Assembly (NCBI RefSeq): GCF_013204795.1
Contig: NZ_JABMKW010000008.1
Span: forward strand, 1,113,659 to 1,177,658
Source: Pedobacter panaciterrae
GTDB lineage: Bacteria; Bacteroidota; Bacteroidia; Sphingobacteriales; Sphingobacteriaceae
Length of the DNA stretch: 64,000 nucleotides
Direction: 5' to 3'
The stretch's first letter is position 1. Each line of letters starts with the position of its first letter. Both the position numbers and the translations under genes were made by a program. Positions 44,862 through 53,440 of this stretch are shown in pieces. Below the pieces are notes generated by a model. It did not search any database. It was given only the letters and a program-made list of their open reading frames with translations, and was not told where the DNA came from.

Positions 44862-46151
44862 ATGAAGCCTAAACAACCTAAAGAACCAGAAAACCAAAAT
44901 TCGAGAAGAGATTTTATTAAGAAATCGGCTGTAGGACTTGCCGCATTTACTATTGTGCCAAGATATGTACTTGGAGGAACAGGATTTATTGCACCAAGTG
45001 ATAAGCTTACCAAGGCTGTAATAGGCGTTGGCTCAATGGGACGTGGTCATTTTACATATGATGGAACTCAGGTAGTTGCTGTTTGTGATGTTGATAAAAG
45101 GCACCTTGATCTGGCAACATCTATGCTGGATAAAGGCGTTAAAACATTTAGCGATTATCGCGAACTGATTAAACTTCCTGAAGTTGATATTGTACACATT
45201 GCTACTCCGCCTCACTGGCATGGAATTATGGCAGTTGATGCTGCAAATGCAGGTAAAGATGTTTGGTGTGAAAAACCAATGACCCATACTATTGGAGAAG
45301 GTAAACGTGTAATGGAAGCTGTTCAAAAACATGGCAGAATGTTCCGTTTAAATACCTGGTTCCGCTTTAAAGATACTTTTTATGGAATGGGTACAACTGT
45401 AAAACCAATTAAGAAGTTGGTTGACAGCGGATTGTTGGGCTGGCCTTTAAAGGTTACTGTAGGTAAACATACAGGTTATGATTGGAAGTTTTACTGGGTA
45501 GGTAAGGATCACCTTGAGCCTCAGCCGGTACCTCCTGAATTGGATTACGACAGATGGCTTGGCCCTGCGCCTTATAAACCATATAATGCACACAGGGTTC
45601 ATCAAACCTTCCGTGGTTACTGGGATTATGATGGTGGTGGCTTAAGTGATATGGGACAACATTATATTGACCCTATCCAGTACTTTTTAGGTAAAGATGA
45701 TACCAGTCCGGTTTCTGTTGAAATTGATGCTCCGCAACAACATACTGATGCTGTTGGAATATGGAGGAGGATAACTTATACTTACGCTGATGGTTGTCAA
45801 ATCATTTTAGATGGCGAAGGAAAGGATACTAACGTGCCTTACATTGAAGGACCTAAAGGTAAATTATACCCGGGCTTTAAATCGGATATTCCGGATTTAG
45901 AGCGTAAACTGGCCGCTTTCCCTGATCCGACACCACAAATGACCGACTTTGTTGAATCTGTTAAAACCAGACAGAAATTCGCTTTAAATGAAGAAAATGG
46001 ACATCGTTCATGCAATATCGTTAACATCGGTTTAATTGCCTTGAGGTTGGGCCGTTCGTTAAAATTTGATCCGGTAAAACAAGAGTTTATTGATGATGAA
46101 GGCGCTAACAGATTAATTAACCCTGTAATGCGTGCACCTTTTACTATTTAA
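44862..46151 (+). CDS. Exported Gfo/Idh/MocA-family oxidoreductase
   Basis: A 429-residue enzyme with a Tat-type signal (SRRDFIKKSAVGLAAFTIVP), so it should fold with its cofactor before export. The Rossmann region carries AVIGVGSMGRGHF, VAVCDVDKRHLDLA and the family motif DVWCEKPMTHTIGEGKRVME, whose EKP lysine is conserved. The C-terminal catalytic fold includes GGGLSDMGQHYIDPIQYFLG with the conserved His. Members oxidise sugar hydroxyls with tightly bound NAD(P). Followed after 49 bp by the HEAT-DUF1080 protein. Oxidation of a glycoside at C3 is an inference from context. Confidence 0.9.
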   Translation: MKPKQPKEPENQNSRRDFIKKSAVGLAAFTIVPRYVLGGTGFIAPSDKLTKAVIGVGSMGRGHFTYDGTQVVAVCDVDKRHLDLATSMLDKGVKTFSDYRELIKLPEVDIVHIATPPHWHGIMAVDAANAGKDVWCEKPMTHTIGEGKRVMEAVQKHGRMFRLNTWFRFKDTFYGMGTTVKPIKKLVDSGLLGWPLKVTVGKHTGYDWKFYWVGKDHLEPQPVPPELDYDRWLGPAPYKPYNAHRVHQTFRGYWDYDGGGLSDMGQHYIDPIQYFLGKDDTSPVSVEIDAPQQHTDAVGIWRRITYTYADGCQIILDGEGKDTNVPYIEGPKGKLYPGFKSDIPDLERKLAAFPDPTPQMTDFVESVKTRQKFALNEENGHRSCNIVNIGLIALRLGRSLKFDPVKQEFIDDEGANRLINPVMRAPFTI

Positions 46152-46200
46152 TTAAGCAGTTCATTTAAACAATTCAGATTAACATTTTACACATATCATA

Positions 46201-49200
46201 ATGATAAAAAAGATATTCTTTATCCTGTTGGCGGTTGTAATGCTGCAAGATGTGGCAAACGGACAGGCAAAAAAAGACGAACGAACCGTAACTACCCGCA
46301 TTGCTGATTTACTTGCCCAGATGCCTGCGGCTGATGCTGAGCTATTTAAAAATAATGTAAACGACATAGCCAATCTTGGAGAAGAGGGTTATGTAACTTT
46401 AATAAGTGGCCTTAGCGCCCCAGGTAAAGGCAATAATTCATTAATTGAGTATACTGTTGGCGGATTTTCTGCTTACATCACTCAGAATGGAAAAGAAGAC
46501 TGGAGAAAAATGGCGGTTGCTGCTTATTGCAAAGCCTTAGATAAATTAACTGATAAACAAAATAAATCGTTTATCATCAGTCAGTTTGATCTGGTTGGTA
46601 AAGATGACGCGGTTTCTTGTATACAAGGGTATTTAACTGACGACCAACTGGCAGATCCTGCGGCACGAGCTTTGGTTAAAATCAATACTCCGGCTTCGAA
46701 AGCAGCTTTATTGGCTGGCCTGGCAAAAGCGAACGGTGCTGCCAAACTTTCGATTATAGAATCGTTAGGCGACAGCCGCTTTAAAGAAGCTGCTCAGCCT
46801 ATCAATGCTTTGGCATCCGATGGCGATGCAAATGTTGCTAAAGTAGCATTGTATGCACTTGCTTATATTGCAGATCCTTCGTCTGAAGCTGTATTTGCCG
46901 CTGCTGCTGATAAAAGTGGATTTAAATATGAAAACACTAATACTGCCGCAGTTTACCTGATCTACGCAGAACAATTGCTTAAAAATGGCAATAAAGAACT
47001 TGCTGAAAAAATTGCTAAAGATATAGCTGGCAAAGTAAACACTGATGAATTGGTAGGTGTGCGTACCGGTGCTTTAAAAGTATTGGTTGAAGCAAATAAA
47101 GACAATAACCAGGAGCTCCTTTTAGATGCTGCAGGCGATAAAAATGCTGAATATCGTGCTGCTGCTTTGAAATTTGCTGTACCATATGTAACCTCAGCTT
47201 CGACACCTCTTTGGGTTAAGAAATTAGGTAAAGTTGATGATGATGGAAAAGCCGGTATTTTAAGTATGCTTGGCCAAAGTGGTGCTAAAGAAGCTTTACC
47301 AGCGGTAATTAAGTTGCTTAAAAGTAAGAATGAGACTGTAAAGCTAGCTGCAATAAATGCTGCTGTTAATATTGGTCAGGACCAGGTGCTTGATGATTTG
47401 CTTAAGTTGGCAAGCAAAGGTGATACTGCTAATGTGACTGCGGTTTCTAACGCCATTCACAGAATGAAAGGAACAGGAATTACCGAAAAGATTGCTGCTG
47501 CTATTCCATCTGCGAAACCAAATGTACAGGTTGCATTAATCAATTTGCTTGCTTCGCGTGCTGCAAACGGTCAGCTAAATACAGTTTATGATCAGTTAAA
47601 AAGTAAAAATCCTGAAGTACAACAAGCTGCATACGCTGCTTTAAGTCACGTTGTTGTGAAAGAGAATTTACCTCAATTGTTTACTTTATTGAATGAAAGC
47701 TCTGGAGCTCAGGAAACTGCTGTACAGGAAGCTATTATTGCTGCAGTAAGTGGTGGTGACAATTCACAACAGGTTGATGCAGTACTACAACAAATGGCTT
47801 CGGCACCTGAAAACAAGAAATTACTTTTCTACAAAGTTCTGGCAAGTTTAGGTGGCGAGAAATCGTTAAAGGCGGTTACTGATGCTTTTGCATCAGGTAA
47901 CGAGCAAACTCAAAAAGCTGCGTTAGACGCATTGTCTGCATGGGTTGATGCCAGTGCAGCTCCTGAATTAATTAAGATTGCACGTGAGACTAAAAATACT
48001 GCTTTCCTGAATACTGCTATCAACGGATACCTGCGTTCGGTTAGAGAAGGTGTTTATCCTGCGGAGCAGAAGTTGTTATTACTTCGCAACGCGATGGCTG
48101 TGGCTCAAACCAATGAGCAAAAACAACAAATTTTAAAAGATGTTGAGCAAGCTAAATGTTTCAATGCAATTGTTTTTGCCGGTAAATATTTAGATGATGC
48201 TGCTTTACAGCAAGCTGCTGCAAATGCAGTAATGAACATTACACTTGCCGGAACATATAATGGTGACCTGGTTAAAGGTTTGTTAAACAAAACCATCGAG
48301 GTAATAACCGGTGGTGATAGTGGCTATCAGAAAGAAGGAATGCGTAAATACATTTCGGAAATGAAAGCAGGTGAGGGTTTTGTGTCTATGTACAACGGAA
48401 CTGACCTTACCGGTTGGAAAGGTTTAGTGGCAGATCCGATTAAGCGTTCTAAAATGGATACTAAAACGCTTGCTGCTGAGCAGGAAAAAGCTGATGCCGA
48501 GGCACGCGATAGCTGGAAACCTGTTAATGGTGAGCTTCAGTTCATGAGTCATGGAAATAACCTTGCTACTGTTAAAAAGTATGGTGATTTTGAAATGCTT
48601 GTTGACTGGAAAATTATTGATGATAAAAAAGGAGAGGGTGATGCCGGTATTTATTTGCGTGGTACTCCACAAGTTCAAATCTGGGATAATGCCCGTACAA
48701 ATGTAGGTGCTCAGGTTGGTTCTGGTGGCTTATACAACAATCAGGCTAATGAAAGCAAGCCACTTAAAGTTGCTGACAATAAACTTGACGAATGGAATAC
48801 CTTCCGTATTTTGATGAAAGGTGATCGTGTTACCGTTTACTTAAACGGTGTATTGGTAACTGATAACGTAATCCTTGAAAACTACTGGGACAGAAGCCTT
48901 CCGATTTTTGCTGAAGAGCAAATCGAATTACAAGCACATGGTTCGCCAGTTGCTTATCGCGATCTTTACATCAGAGAAATCCCTCGTGCAAAACCATTTG
49001 AGTTAAGTGCACAAGAGAAAAAAGAAGGTTATAAAGTGCTGTTTGATGGTACAAACATGCACAGCTGGACAGGTAACACAGTTGATTATACTATTGAGGA
49101 TGGAAATATTGCGATTCGTCCTAAACCAGGAAAAGGTTCAGGTGGTAACTTATTTACTAAAGAGGAATTTAGCGACTTTATTTACCGTTTTGAATTTAAA

Positions 49201-49659
49201 TTAACTCCAGGTGCCAATAACGGATTGGGCATTAGAGCACCTTTAGAAGGTGATGCTGCTTATACAGGTATGGAACTTCAGATTTTAGATAATGAGGCTC
49301 CAATATATAAAGACCTTCATGTGTATCAGTACCATGGTTCTGTATATGGCACTTTACCAGCAAAAAGAGGTTTCCTTAAACCAGTTGGCGAATGGAATTA
49401 TGAAGAAGTTGTCGTAAAAGGCCCTAAAATTAAAGTGATCCTTAATGGTACCGTAATTCTTGATGGCGACATTACTGAGGCTAGAAAGAATGGTGCTGCA
49501 GATGGTAAGGAACATCCGGGTTTATTACGCGACAGCGGCCACATTGGTTTCCTTGGACATGGCTCTCCTGTAGAATTCAGAAACATAAGAATCAAAGATT
49601 TAAGTAAAAAAGAGTCGGCTAAAGCCCCTGCAAGCAAAAAAGCTGCAGCTAAGAAATAG
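46201..49659 (+). CDS. Secreted HEAT-repeat protein with two C-terminal DUF1080 domains
   Basis: An 1152-residue exported protein (signal MIKKIFFILLAVVMLQDVAN). Residues about 30-700 are helical HEAT/ARM-type repeats (ADPAARALVKINTPASKAAL, LPAVIKLLKSKNETVKLAAI). Two DUF1080 jelly-roll domains follow: one around 725-925 (FVSMYNGTDLTGWKGLVADP, GDAGIYLRGTPQVQIWD) and one around 940-1135 (GYKVLFDGTNMHSWTGNTVD, ELQILDNEAPIYKDLH). The C-terminus is Lys/Ala-rich. DUF1080 includes 3-keto-glycoside hydrolases and lectin-like members. Between two Gfo/Idh genes, the likely job is cleavage of oxidised glycosides; the HEAT part may be a scaffold. Confidence 0.9.
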   Translation: MIKKIFFILLAVVMLQDVANGQAKKDERTVTTRIADLLAQMPAADAELFKNNVNDIANLGEEGYVTLISGLSAPGKGNNSLIEYTVGGFSAYITQNGKEDWRKMAVAAYCKALDKLTDKQNKSFIISQFDLVGKDDAVSCIQGYLTDDQLADPAARALVKINTPASKAALLAGLAKANGAAKLSIIESLGDSRFKEAAQPINALASDGDANVAKVALYALAYIADPSSEAVFAAAADKSGFKYENTNTAAVYLIYAEQLLKNGNKELAEKIAKDIAGKVNTDELVGVRTGALKVLVEANKDNNQELLLDAAGDKNAEYRAAALKFAVPYVTSASTPLWVKKLGKVDDDGKAGILSMLGQSGAKEALPAVIKLLKSKNETVKLAAINAAVNIGQDQVLDDLLKLASKGDTANVTAVSNAIHRMKGTGITEKIAAAIPSAKPNVQVALINLLASRAANGQLNTVYDQLKSKNPEVQQAAYAALSHVVVKENLPQLFTLLNESSGAQETAVQEAIIAAVSGGDNSQQVDAVLQQMASAPENKKLLFYKVLASLGGEKSLKAVTDAFASGNEQTQKAALDALSAWVDASAAPELIKIARETKNTAFLNTAINGYLRSVREGVYPAEQKLLLLRNAMAVAQTNEQKQQILKDVEQAKCFNAIVFAGKYLDDAALQQAAANAVMNITLAGTYNGDLVKGLLNKTIEVITGGDSGYQKEGMRKYISEMKAGEGFVSMYNGTDLTGWKGLVADPIKRSKMDTKTLAAEQEKADAEARDSWKPVNGELQFMSHGNNLATVKKYGDFEMLVDWKIIDDKKGEGDAGIYLRGTPQVQIWDNARTNVGAQVGSGGLYNNQANESKPLKVADNKLDEWNTFRILMKGDRVTVYLNGVLVTDNVILENYWDRSLPIFAEEQIELQAHGSPVAYRDLYIREIPRAKPFELSAQEKKEGYKVLFDGTNMHSWTGNTVDYTIEDGNIAIRPKPGKGSGGNLFTKEEFSDFIYRFEFKLTPGANNGLGIRAPLEGDAAYTGMELQILDNEAPIYKDLHVYQYHGSVYGTLPAKRGFLKPVGEWNYEEVVVKGPKIKVILNGTVILDGDITEARKNGAADGKEHPGLLRDSGHIGFLGHGSPVEFRNIRIKDLSKKESAKAPASKKAAAKK

Positions 49660-49687
49660 TAGGATTTCTATTTTTAGCTTTAATCGA

Positions 49688-49772
49688 TCGTCATCCTAAA
49701 TTTATTTCAGGATCTTGCAAGAGAAAGTCGGACTAGCAAGTGAGAGATCCTGAAATAAATTCAGGATGACGA
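49688..49772. repeat. REP-like inverted pair
   Basis: The left copy (49688-49713, TCGTCATCCTAAATTTATTT then CAGGAT) and right copy (49747-49772) are inverted 26-mers separated by 33 bp. A further half copy (GAGGATGACGA) follows at about 49780-49790. It lies between the HEAT-DUF1080 and second Gfo/Idh genes and may uncouple their expression by partial termination or by protecting the upstream mRNA. Confidence 0.8.
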
Positions 49773-49818
49773 GCAAACTGAGGATGACGAGTAGAAAAAA
49801 AATATAATAATAAAAAAC

Positions 49819-51273
49819 ATGACTGAAGATAAGTTAAACTCATCAGCAGATAATTCTAGAAGAAACTTTATTAAAACCAGCGCGCTTGCAGCCGCTGGTT
49901 TTATGATCGTGCCCCGACATGTATTGGGAGGAAAAGGATTTTTAGCGCCGAGCGATCGTTTACAGGTTGCCGGCGTTGGTGTTGGTGGAAAAGGTGAAAG
50001 CGATATAGCGAATATTTATAAAGGTGGTAAATCTGATATTGCATTTTTATGTGATGTTGATGATAGAAGGGCCGCTGGTTCTGTTAAGAGATTTCCGAAG
50101 GCGAAGTATTATAAAGACTATCGCCAGATGCTTGACAAGGAATCGAAAAACATTGATGGTGTTGTAGTTTCTACACCAGATCATAATCATGCTATGATAG
50201 CCCTGGCTGCAATGCAGCTTGGTAAACATGTTTATGTTCAGAAGCCTTTAACACATGATATTTATGAAGCACGTGTATTAACTGAAGCGGCAAAACGCTA
50301 TCAGGTAGTTACACAAATGGGTAATCAGGGTGCTTCTGGTGACGGAGTAAGGCAATTGAAGGATTGGTGCGAGGCTGGTTTAATAGGTAAGGTACATACC
50401 GTATACTGCTGGACTGACCGCCCTGTTTGGCCTCAGGGAATTTCGTGGCCTGCTACTAATGGTGTTGTTCCTAAAGAATTGGATTGGGATTTGTGGTTGG
50501 GCAGTGCCCCATATAAGCCTTATATAGACAAAATGGTTCCGTTTAACTGGAGAGGCTGGTGGGATTATGGTACAGGTGCAATTGGCGATATGGGTTGTCA
50601 CCTTGTAGAACCTCCATTTAGCATTTTAGGTCTTGATACGCCTCTTGATGTTCAATGCAGTGTGGGTAGTGTGTATGTGGATGAATTTAAGAGGGGGTAT
50701 TTCCCTGAAAGTTGTCCGCCATCAAGTCACGTGATCATGACCTTTAAGGGAACGAAAAGAACGAAAGGTGATTTACAGCTTCACTGGATGGACGGTGGTA
50801 TTAAGCCCGTGCGTCCGGTAGAGTTAGGACCTAATGAGGCATTTGGCGATAATGGTGTATTGTTTGAAGGAACCAAAGGAAAAATGATCTGTGATGTTTA
50901 TGGATCTAACCCGAGATTGCTGCCTTTATCAAGGAATGAGCATGATCATACTAAACAGAAAACCCCTAGGGTACCAGGTGGTGAAGATGGCCATTATACA
51001 CAATGGGCCGAAGCTGCGATTGCAGGTTATGGAAAGATAGAATTAAGTTCTCCTTTTGAAATTGCAGGACCGCTTACAGAAACGCTATTAATAGCAAACC
51101 TGGCCATTAGAGGAACCGATGTTCAGCGGAGAAATGCTGATGGTGGAATCAGTTATCCAGGCAGAGACATTAAACTGATCTGGGATAAAGCGAATCTTAA
51201 GGTTACTAACTTTGATGAGGTGAACCAATTTGTTAAACGTAATTATCGTGCAGGATGGAGTTTGGGAGTGTAA
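49819..51273 (+). CDS. Exported Gfo/Idh/MocA-family oxidoreductase
   Basis: A 484-residue enzyme, a paralogue of the 44862 protein, with a Tat-type leader (SRRNFIKTSALAAAGFMIVP) followed by RHVLGGKGFLAPSDRLQVAG. The Rossmann motif is VGVGGKGESDIAN. The EKP motif is altered to VYVQKPLTHDIYEARVLTEA, with the Lys-Pro retained. WDYGTGAIGDMGCHLVEPPF is the catalytic-site helix with the conserved His. It probably acts on a sugar in the periplasm together with the HEAT-DUF1080 protein. The next Gfo/Idh gene overlaps its 3' end. Confidence 0.9.
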   Translation: MTEDKLNSSADNSRRNFIKTSALAAAGFMIVPRHVLGGKGFLAPSDRLQVAGVGVGGKGESDIANIYKGGKSDIAFLCDVDDRRAAGSVKRFPKAKYYKDYRQMLDKESKNIDGVVVSTPDHNHAMIALAAMQLGKHVYVQKPLTHDIYEARVLTEAAKRYQVVTQMGNQGASGDGVRQLKDWCEAGLIGKVHTVYCWTDRPVWPQGISWPATNGVVPKELDWDLWLGSAPYKPYIDKMVPFNWRGWWDYGTGAIGDMGCHLVEPPFSILGLDTPLDVQCSVGSVYVDEFKRGYFPESCPPSSHVIMTFKGTKRTKGDLQLHWMDGGIKPVRPVELGPNEAFGDNGVLFEGTKGKMICDVYGSNPRLLPLSRNEHDHTKQKTPRVPGGEDGHYTQWAEAAIAGYGKIELSSPFEIAGPLTETLLIANLAIRGTDVQRRNADGGISYPGRDIKLIWDKANLKVTNFDEVNQFVKRNYRAGWSLGV

Positions 51274-52337
51274 ATTTGCGTGTTCTGGTTGTTGGATGCG
51301 GTAACATGGGTAAATCTCATGCTATGGCCTATCACACCTTAGACGGCTTTGAAATATGTGGAATTGTATCGACCGGTAACAGTAAGGTTGTTGTAAATGA
51401 AAAGCTGGGTGGAGGTTATCGGCTGTTCAGTGATTTTTATGAGGCGCTTGAGGCTACAAAGCCTGATGCAGTTTGCATTTCTACTTATCCGGATACTCAT
51501 GAGGCTTTTGCCGTTAAAGCACTGGAGAGCGGCTGCCACGTATTTATAGAGAAGCCTCTGGCGGATTCTGTAGAAGGTGCGGAGCGTGTTGCTGAAGCTG
51601 CGAGAAAGGCCGGTAAGAAACTGGTTGTTGGTTATATATTGCGTTATCACCCTTCATGGGAGAAGTTTATTGAACTTTCGCAGCAAATGGGTAAACCACT
51701 GGTAATGCGGATGAACCTGAATCAGCAAAGCCATGGTTCGAAATGGACCGTACACCGTAACTTGATGAAAAGTTTAAGCCCCATAGTAGACTGTGCGGTG
51801 CATTATATTGATGTGATGTGCCAGATGACCAGGTCAAGGCCTGTTCAGGTAAGTGCTATTGGTGCCCGGCTTACCGATGAAATACCTGAATGGAATTACA
51901 ATTACGGGCAACTTCAAATTCGTTTTGAGGATGGTTCAGTTGGCTGGTACGAAGCAGGCTGGGGCCCAATGGTTAGTGAAACAGCCTTTTTTATTAAAGA
52001 TGTTTTTGGCCCGAAGGGCGCGGTATCTATAGTTGCCAAAGAAGCATCGAAATCAGGAAAATCAGATTCAATTGATTCACATACTAAAACAGAATCAATA
52101 AAAGTACATTATGCTGATCTGGATAAAGATGATGAGTTTGCCAGGACCGATGAGTGGGTTGATCTTAAAGATGAACCGGATCATCAGGAACTATGTAATC
52201 GTGAGCAACGCTTTTTTCTGAGAGCTATTCAGGAAGATCTGGACCTTACTGATGCAACTGAAGATGCGGTTAATAGTTTAAGGATTGCATTTGCCTGTGA
52301 TGAATCGGTGAGGACAGGGCAAATGGTGGTGTTGTAG
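51255..52337 (+). CDS. Cytosolic Gfo/Idh/MocA-family oxidoreductase
   Basis: A 360-residue enzyme with no export signal. LRVLVVGCGNMGKSHAMAYH is the NAD-binding motif, CHVFIEKPLADSVEGAERVA the EKP motif and SPIVDCAVHYIDVMCQMTRS the catalytic-site region with the conserved His. ATG 51255 lies 19 bp inside the previous gene; TTG 51276 is an alternative that begins right at the Rossmann strand. The overlap implies translational coupling. It may carry out the reverse reduction or a later step on the imported sugar. Confidence 0.88.
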   Translation: MEFGSVNLRVLVVGCGNMGKSHAMAYHTLDGFEICGIVSTGNSKVVVNEKLGGGYRLFSDFYEALEATKPDAVCISTYPDTHEAFAVKALESGCHVFIEKPLADSVEGAERVAEAARKAGKKLVVGYILRYHPSWEKFIELSQQMGKPLVMRMNLNQQSHGSKWTVHRNLMKSLSPIVDCAVHYIDVMCQMTRSRPVQVSAIGARLTDEIPEWNYNYGQLQIRFEDGSVGWYEAGWGPMVSETAFFIKDVFGPKGAVSIVAKEASKSGKSDSIDSHTKTESIKVHYADLDKDDEFARTDEWVDLKDEPDHQELCNREQRFFLRAIQEDLDLTDATEDAVNSLRIAFACDESVRTGQMVVL

Positions 52338-52399
52338 TCATTTTTATTAACAATGGGAATAGGATGTGGAAAAAATGATTAGAGATTATGAAACATTGA

Positions 52400-52430
52400 T
52401 TTGGTGCAAATCCAATAATTATTACCTTTA
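52400..52430 (+). promoter_or_regulatory. Bacteroidota-type promoter of the histone H1-like gene
   Basis: TTTG at 52400-52403 and TACCTTTA at 52423-52430, separated by 19 bp, match the primary-sigma consensus TTTG-N17-23-TAnnTTTG apart from the final base. The distance to the ATG at 52475 leaves a leader of about 35-40 nt. Confidence 0.6.
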
Positions 52431-52474
52431 GAGCGTTATATCAAATATTTTTAAAATCTTAACTTAAGAAAAAC

Positions 52475-52651
52475 ATGGAAAAATTTTCAAAACTTAAACA
52501 ACTTATTGCTGGAATCGAAGCAGATGCAGACAAATTTTATAATTCAGGTAATGGCGCAGCCGGTACTAGAGTTCGTAAAGCAATGCAGGATCTAAAAGGA
52601 CTTGCTCAAGAGATCCGTACTGAGGTTACTGAGAAGAAAAATGCTAAATAG
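52475..52651 (+). CDS. Histone H1-like small basic protein
   Basis: A 58-residue protein starting MEKFSKLKQLIAGIEADADK, with GNGAAGTRVRKAMQDLKGLA in the middle and a Lys-rich end (EVTEKKNAK). This matches the short Hc1/histone-H1-like family widespread in Bacteroidota, thought to bind DNA or influence nucleoid structure. It has its own promoter and a strong terminator, fitting a highly expressed single gene. Confidence 0.85.
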   Translation: MEKFSKLKQLIAGIEADADKFYNSGNGAAGTRVRKAMQDLKGLAQEIRTEVTEKKNAK

Positions 52652-52669
52652 TATTATTTGAATTATACG

Positions 52670-52701
52670 AAAGGCCTGCAAGAGATTGCGGGCCTTTTTT
52701 T
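52670..52701 (+). terminator. Rho-independent terminator of the histone H1-like gene
   Basis: AAAGGCCTGCA and TGCGGGCCTTT form a GC-rich stem around an AGAGAT loop, followed by seven T residues, about 20 bp after the stop codon. The reverse strand lacks a long U-tract, so it acts mainly on the plus strand. Confidence 0.88.
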
Positions 52702-52713
52702 GTTTTATGCCAT

Positions 52714-52754
52714 CGTCATTCTGACCTCGAAGAAGCTGCGAGGTCAGGATGACG
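52714..52754. repeat. REP-like hairpin, variant form
   Basis: CGTCATTCTGACCTCG (52714-52729) and CGAGGTCAGGATGACG (52739-52754) are 16-nt arms with one mispair and a 9-nt loop. The outer CGTCAT-CTGA and TCAG-ATGACG match the common element, whereas the inner part is a GC-richer variant. Confidence 0.65.
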
Positions 52755-52877
52755 TGGTGGTGATAGCGACGTGCAAATGTGAAAATATTTACTGCCCAGG
52801 CAACCTTGTTGTTTCTTACTCCGTACTAGGAGATATAAGTTCATTAAAACTTAAATAAGGCAGTAGCTCAATTAAAT

Positions 52878-53432
52878 ATGAATAGGATAAGAAAAATAAC
52901 CCGATTGTTGGTGGTACTCATGCTGCTGCATTTTAGTGCCGGGGCGCAGAACTTTGTGAGCAAAAATATTAGAATAGGCTTATTCTCATCTACACCGCTA
53001 GAGGATATAAGGGCTGTAAGCGATAACGGTAATGCTGTTCTTGTTGCCAAAACCAGAGAAATAGTTGTGCAGCTAGCCGTTAAGACGCTTGAGTTTGACA
53101 GAAAGCTTATGCAGGAGCATTTCAACGAAAATTATATAGAGAGTGACAAATATCCTTATGCAAAATTTAAAGGGGTGATAGACCAGCCAGTGGATTTTAC
53201 CAAAGATGGTAATTATGCTGTAACGGTTACAGGTATTCTTTCTGTACATGGAGTAGATAAGAAACGAACAATTCCAGGAAAAGTAACCGTAACCAATGGG
53301 GTTGTACAAATCAGTACAGAATTTAAAGTTGCCTGTGTGGATCATGATATTAAAATACCAAAGCTGGTGTTTACCAAGATTGCTGAGTTTATTACGATAA
53401 AAGCTGAAGGTAAGTTCAATTCATTAAAATAA
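52878..53432 (+). CDS. YceI-family lipid-binding protein
   Basis: A 184-residue periplasmic protein with an N-terminal signal (MNRIRKITRLLVVLMLLHFS). The YceI beta-barrel is shown by FVSKNIRIGLFSSTPLEDIR, YIESDKYPYAKFKGVIDQPV and the closing FKVACVDHDIKIPKL. YceI proteins bind polyisoprenoid or quinone-like lipids in a barrel cavity. It is the first gene of an operon with the DUF5777 barrel (8 bp gap) and the Rieske lipoprotein, suggesting a shared lipid or redox function at the envelope. Confidence 0.88.
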   Translation: MNRIRKITRLLVVLMLLHFSAGAQNFVSKNIRIGLFSSTPLEDIRAVSDNGNAVLVAKTREIVVQLAVKTLEFDRKLMQEHFNENYIESDKYPYAKFKGVIDQPVDFTKDGNYAVTVTGILSVHGVDKKRTIPGKVTVTNGVVQISTEFKVACVDHDIKIPKLVFTKIAEFITIKAEGKFNSLK

Positions 53433-53440
53433 CCAAACCC

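Noticed and set aside
52658..52858. 66-codon frame after the histone H1-like gene
   Set aside because: It runs through a strong terminator and a REP-like hairpin and has a poor start; non-coding.
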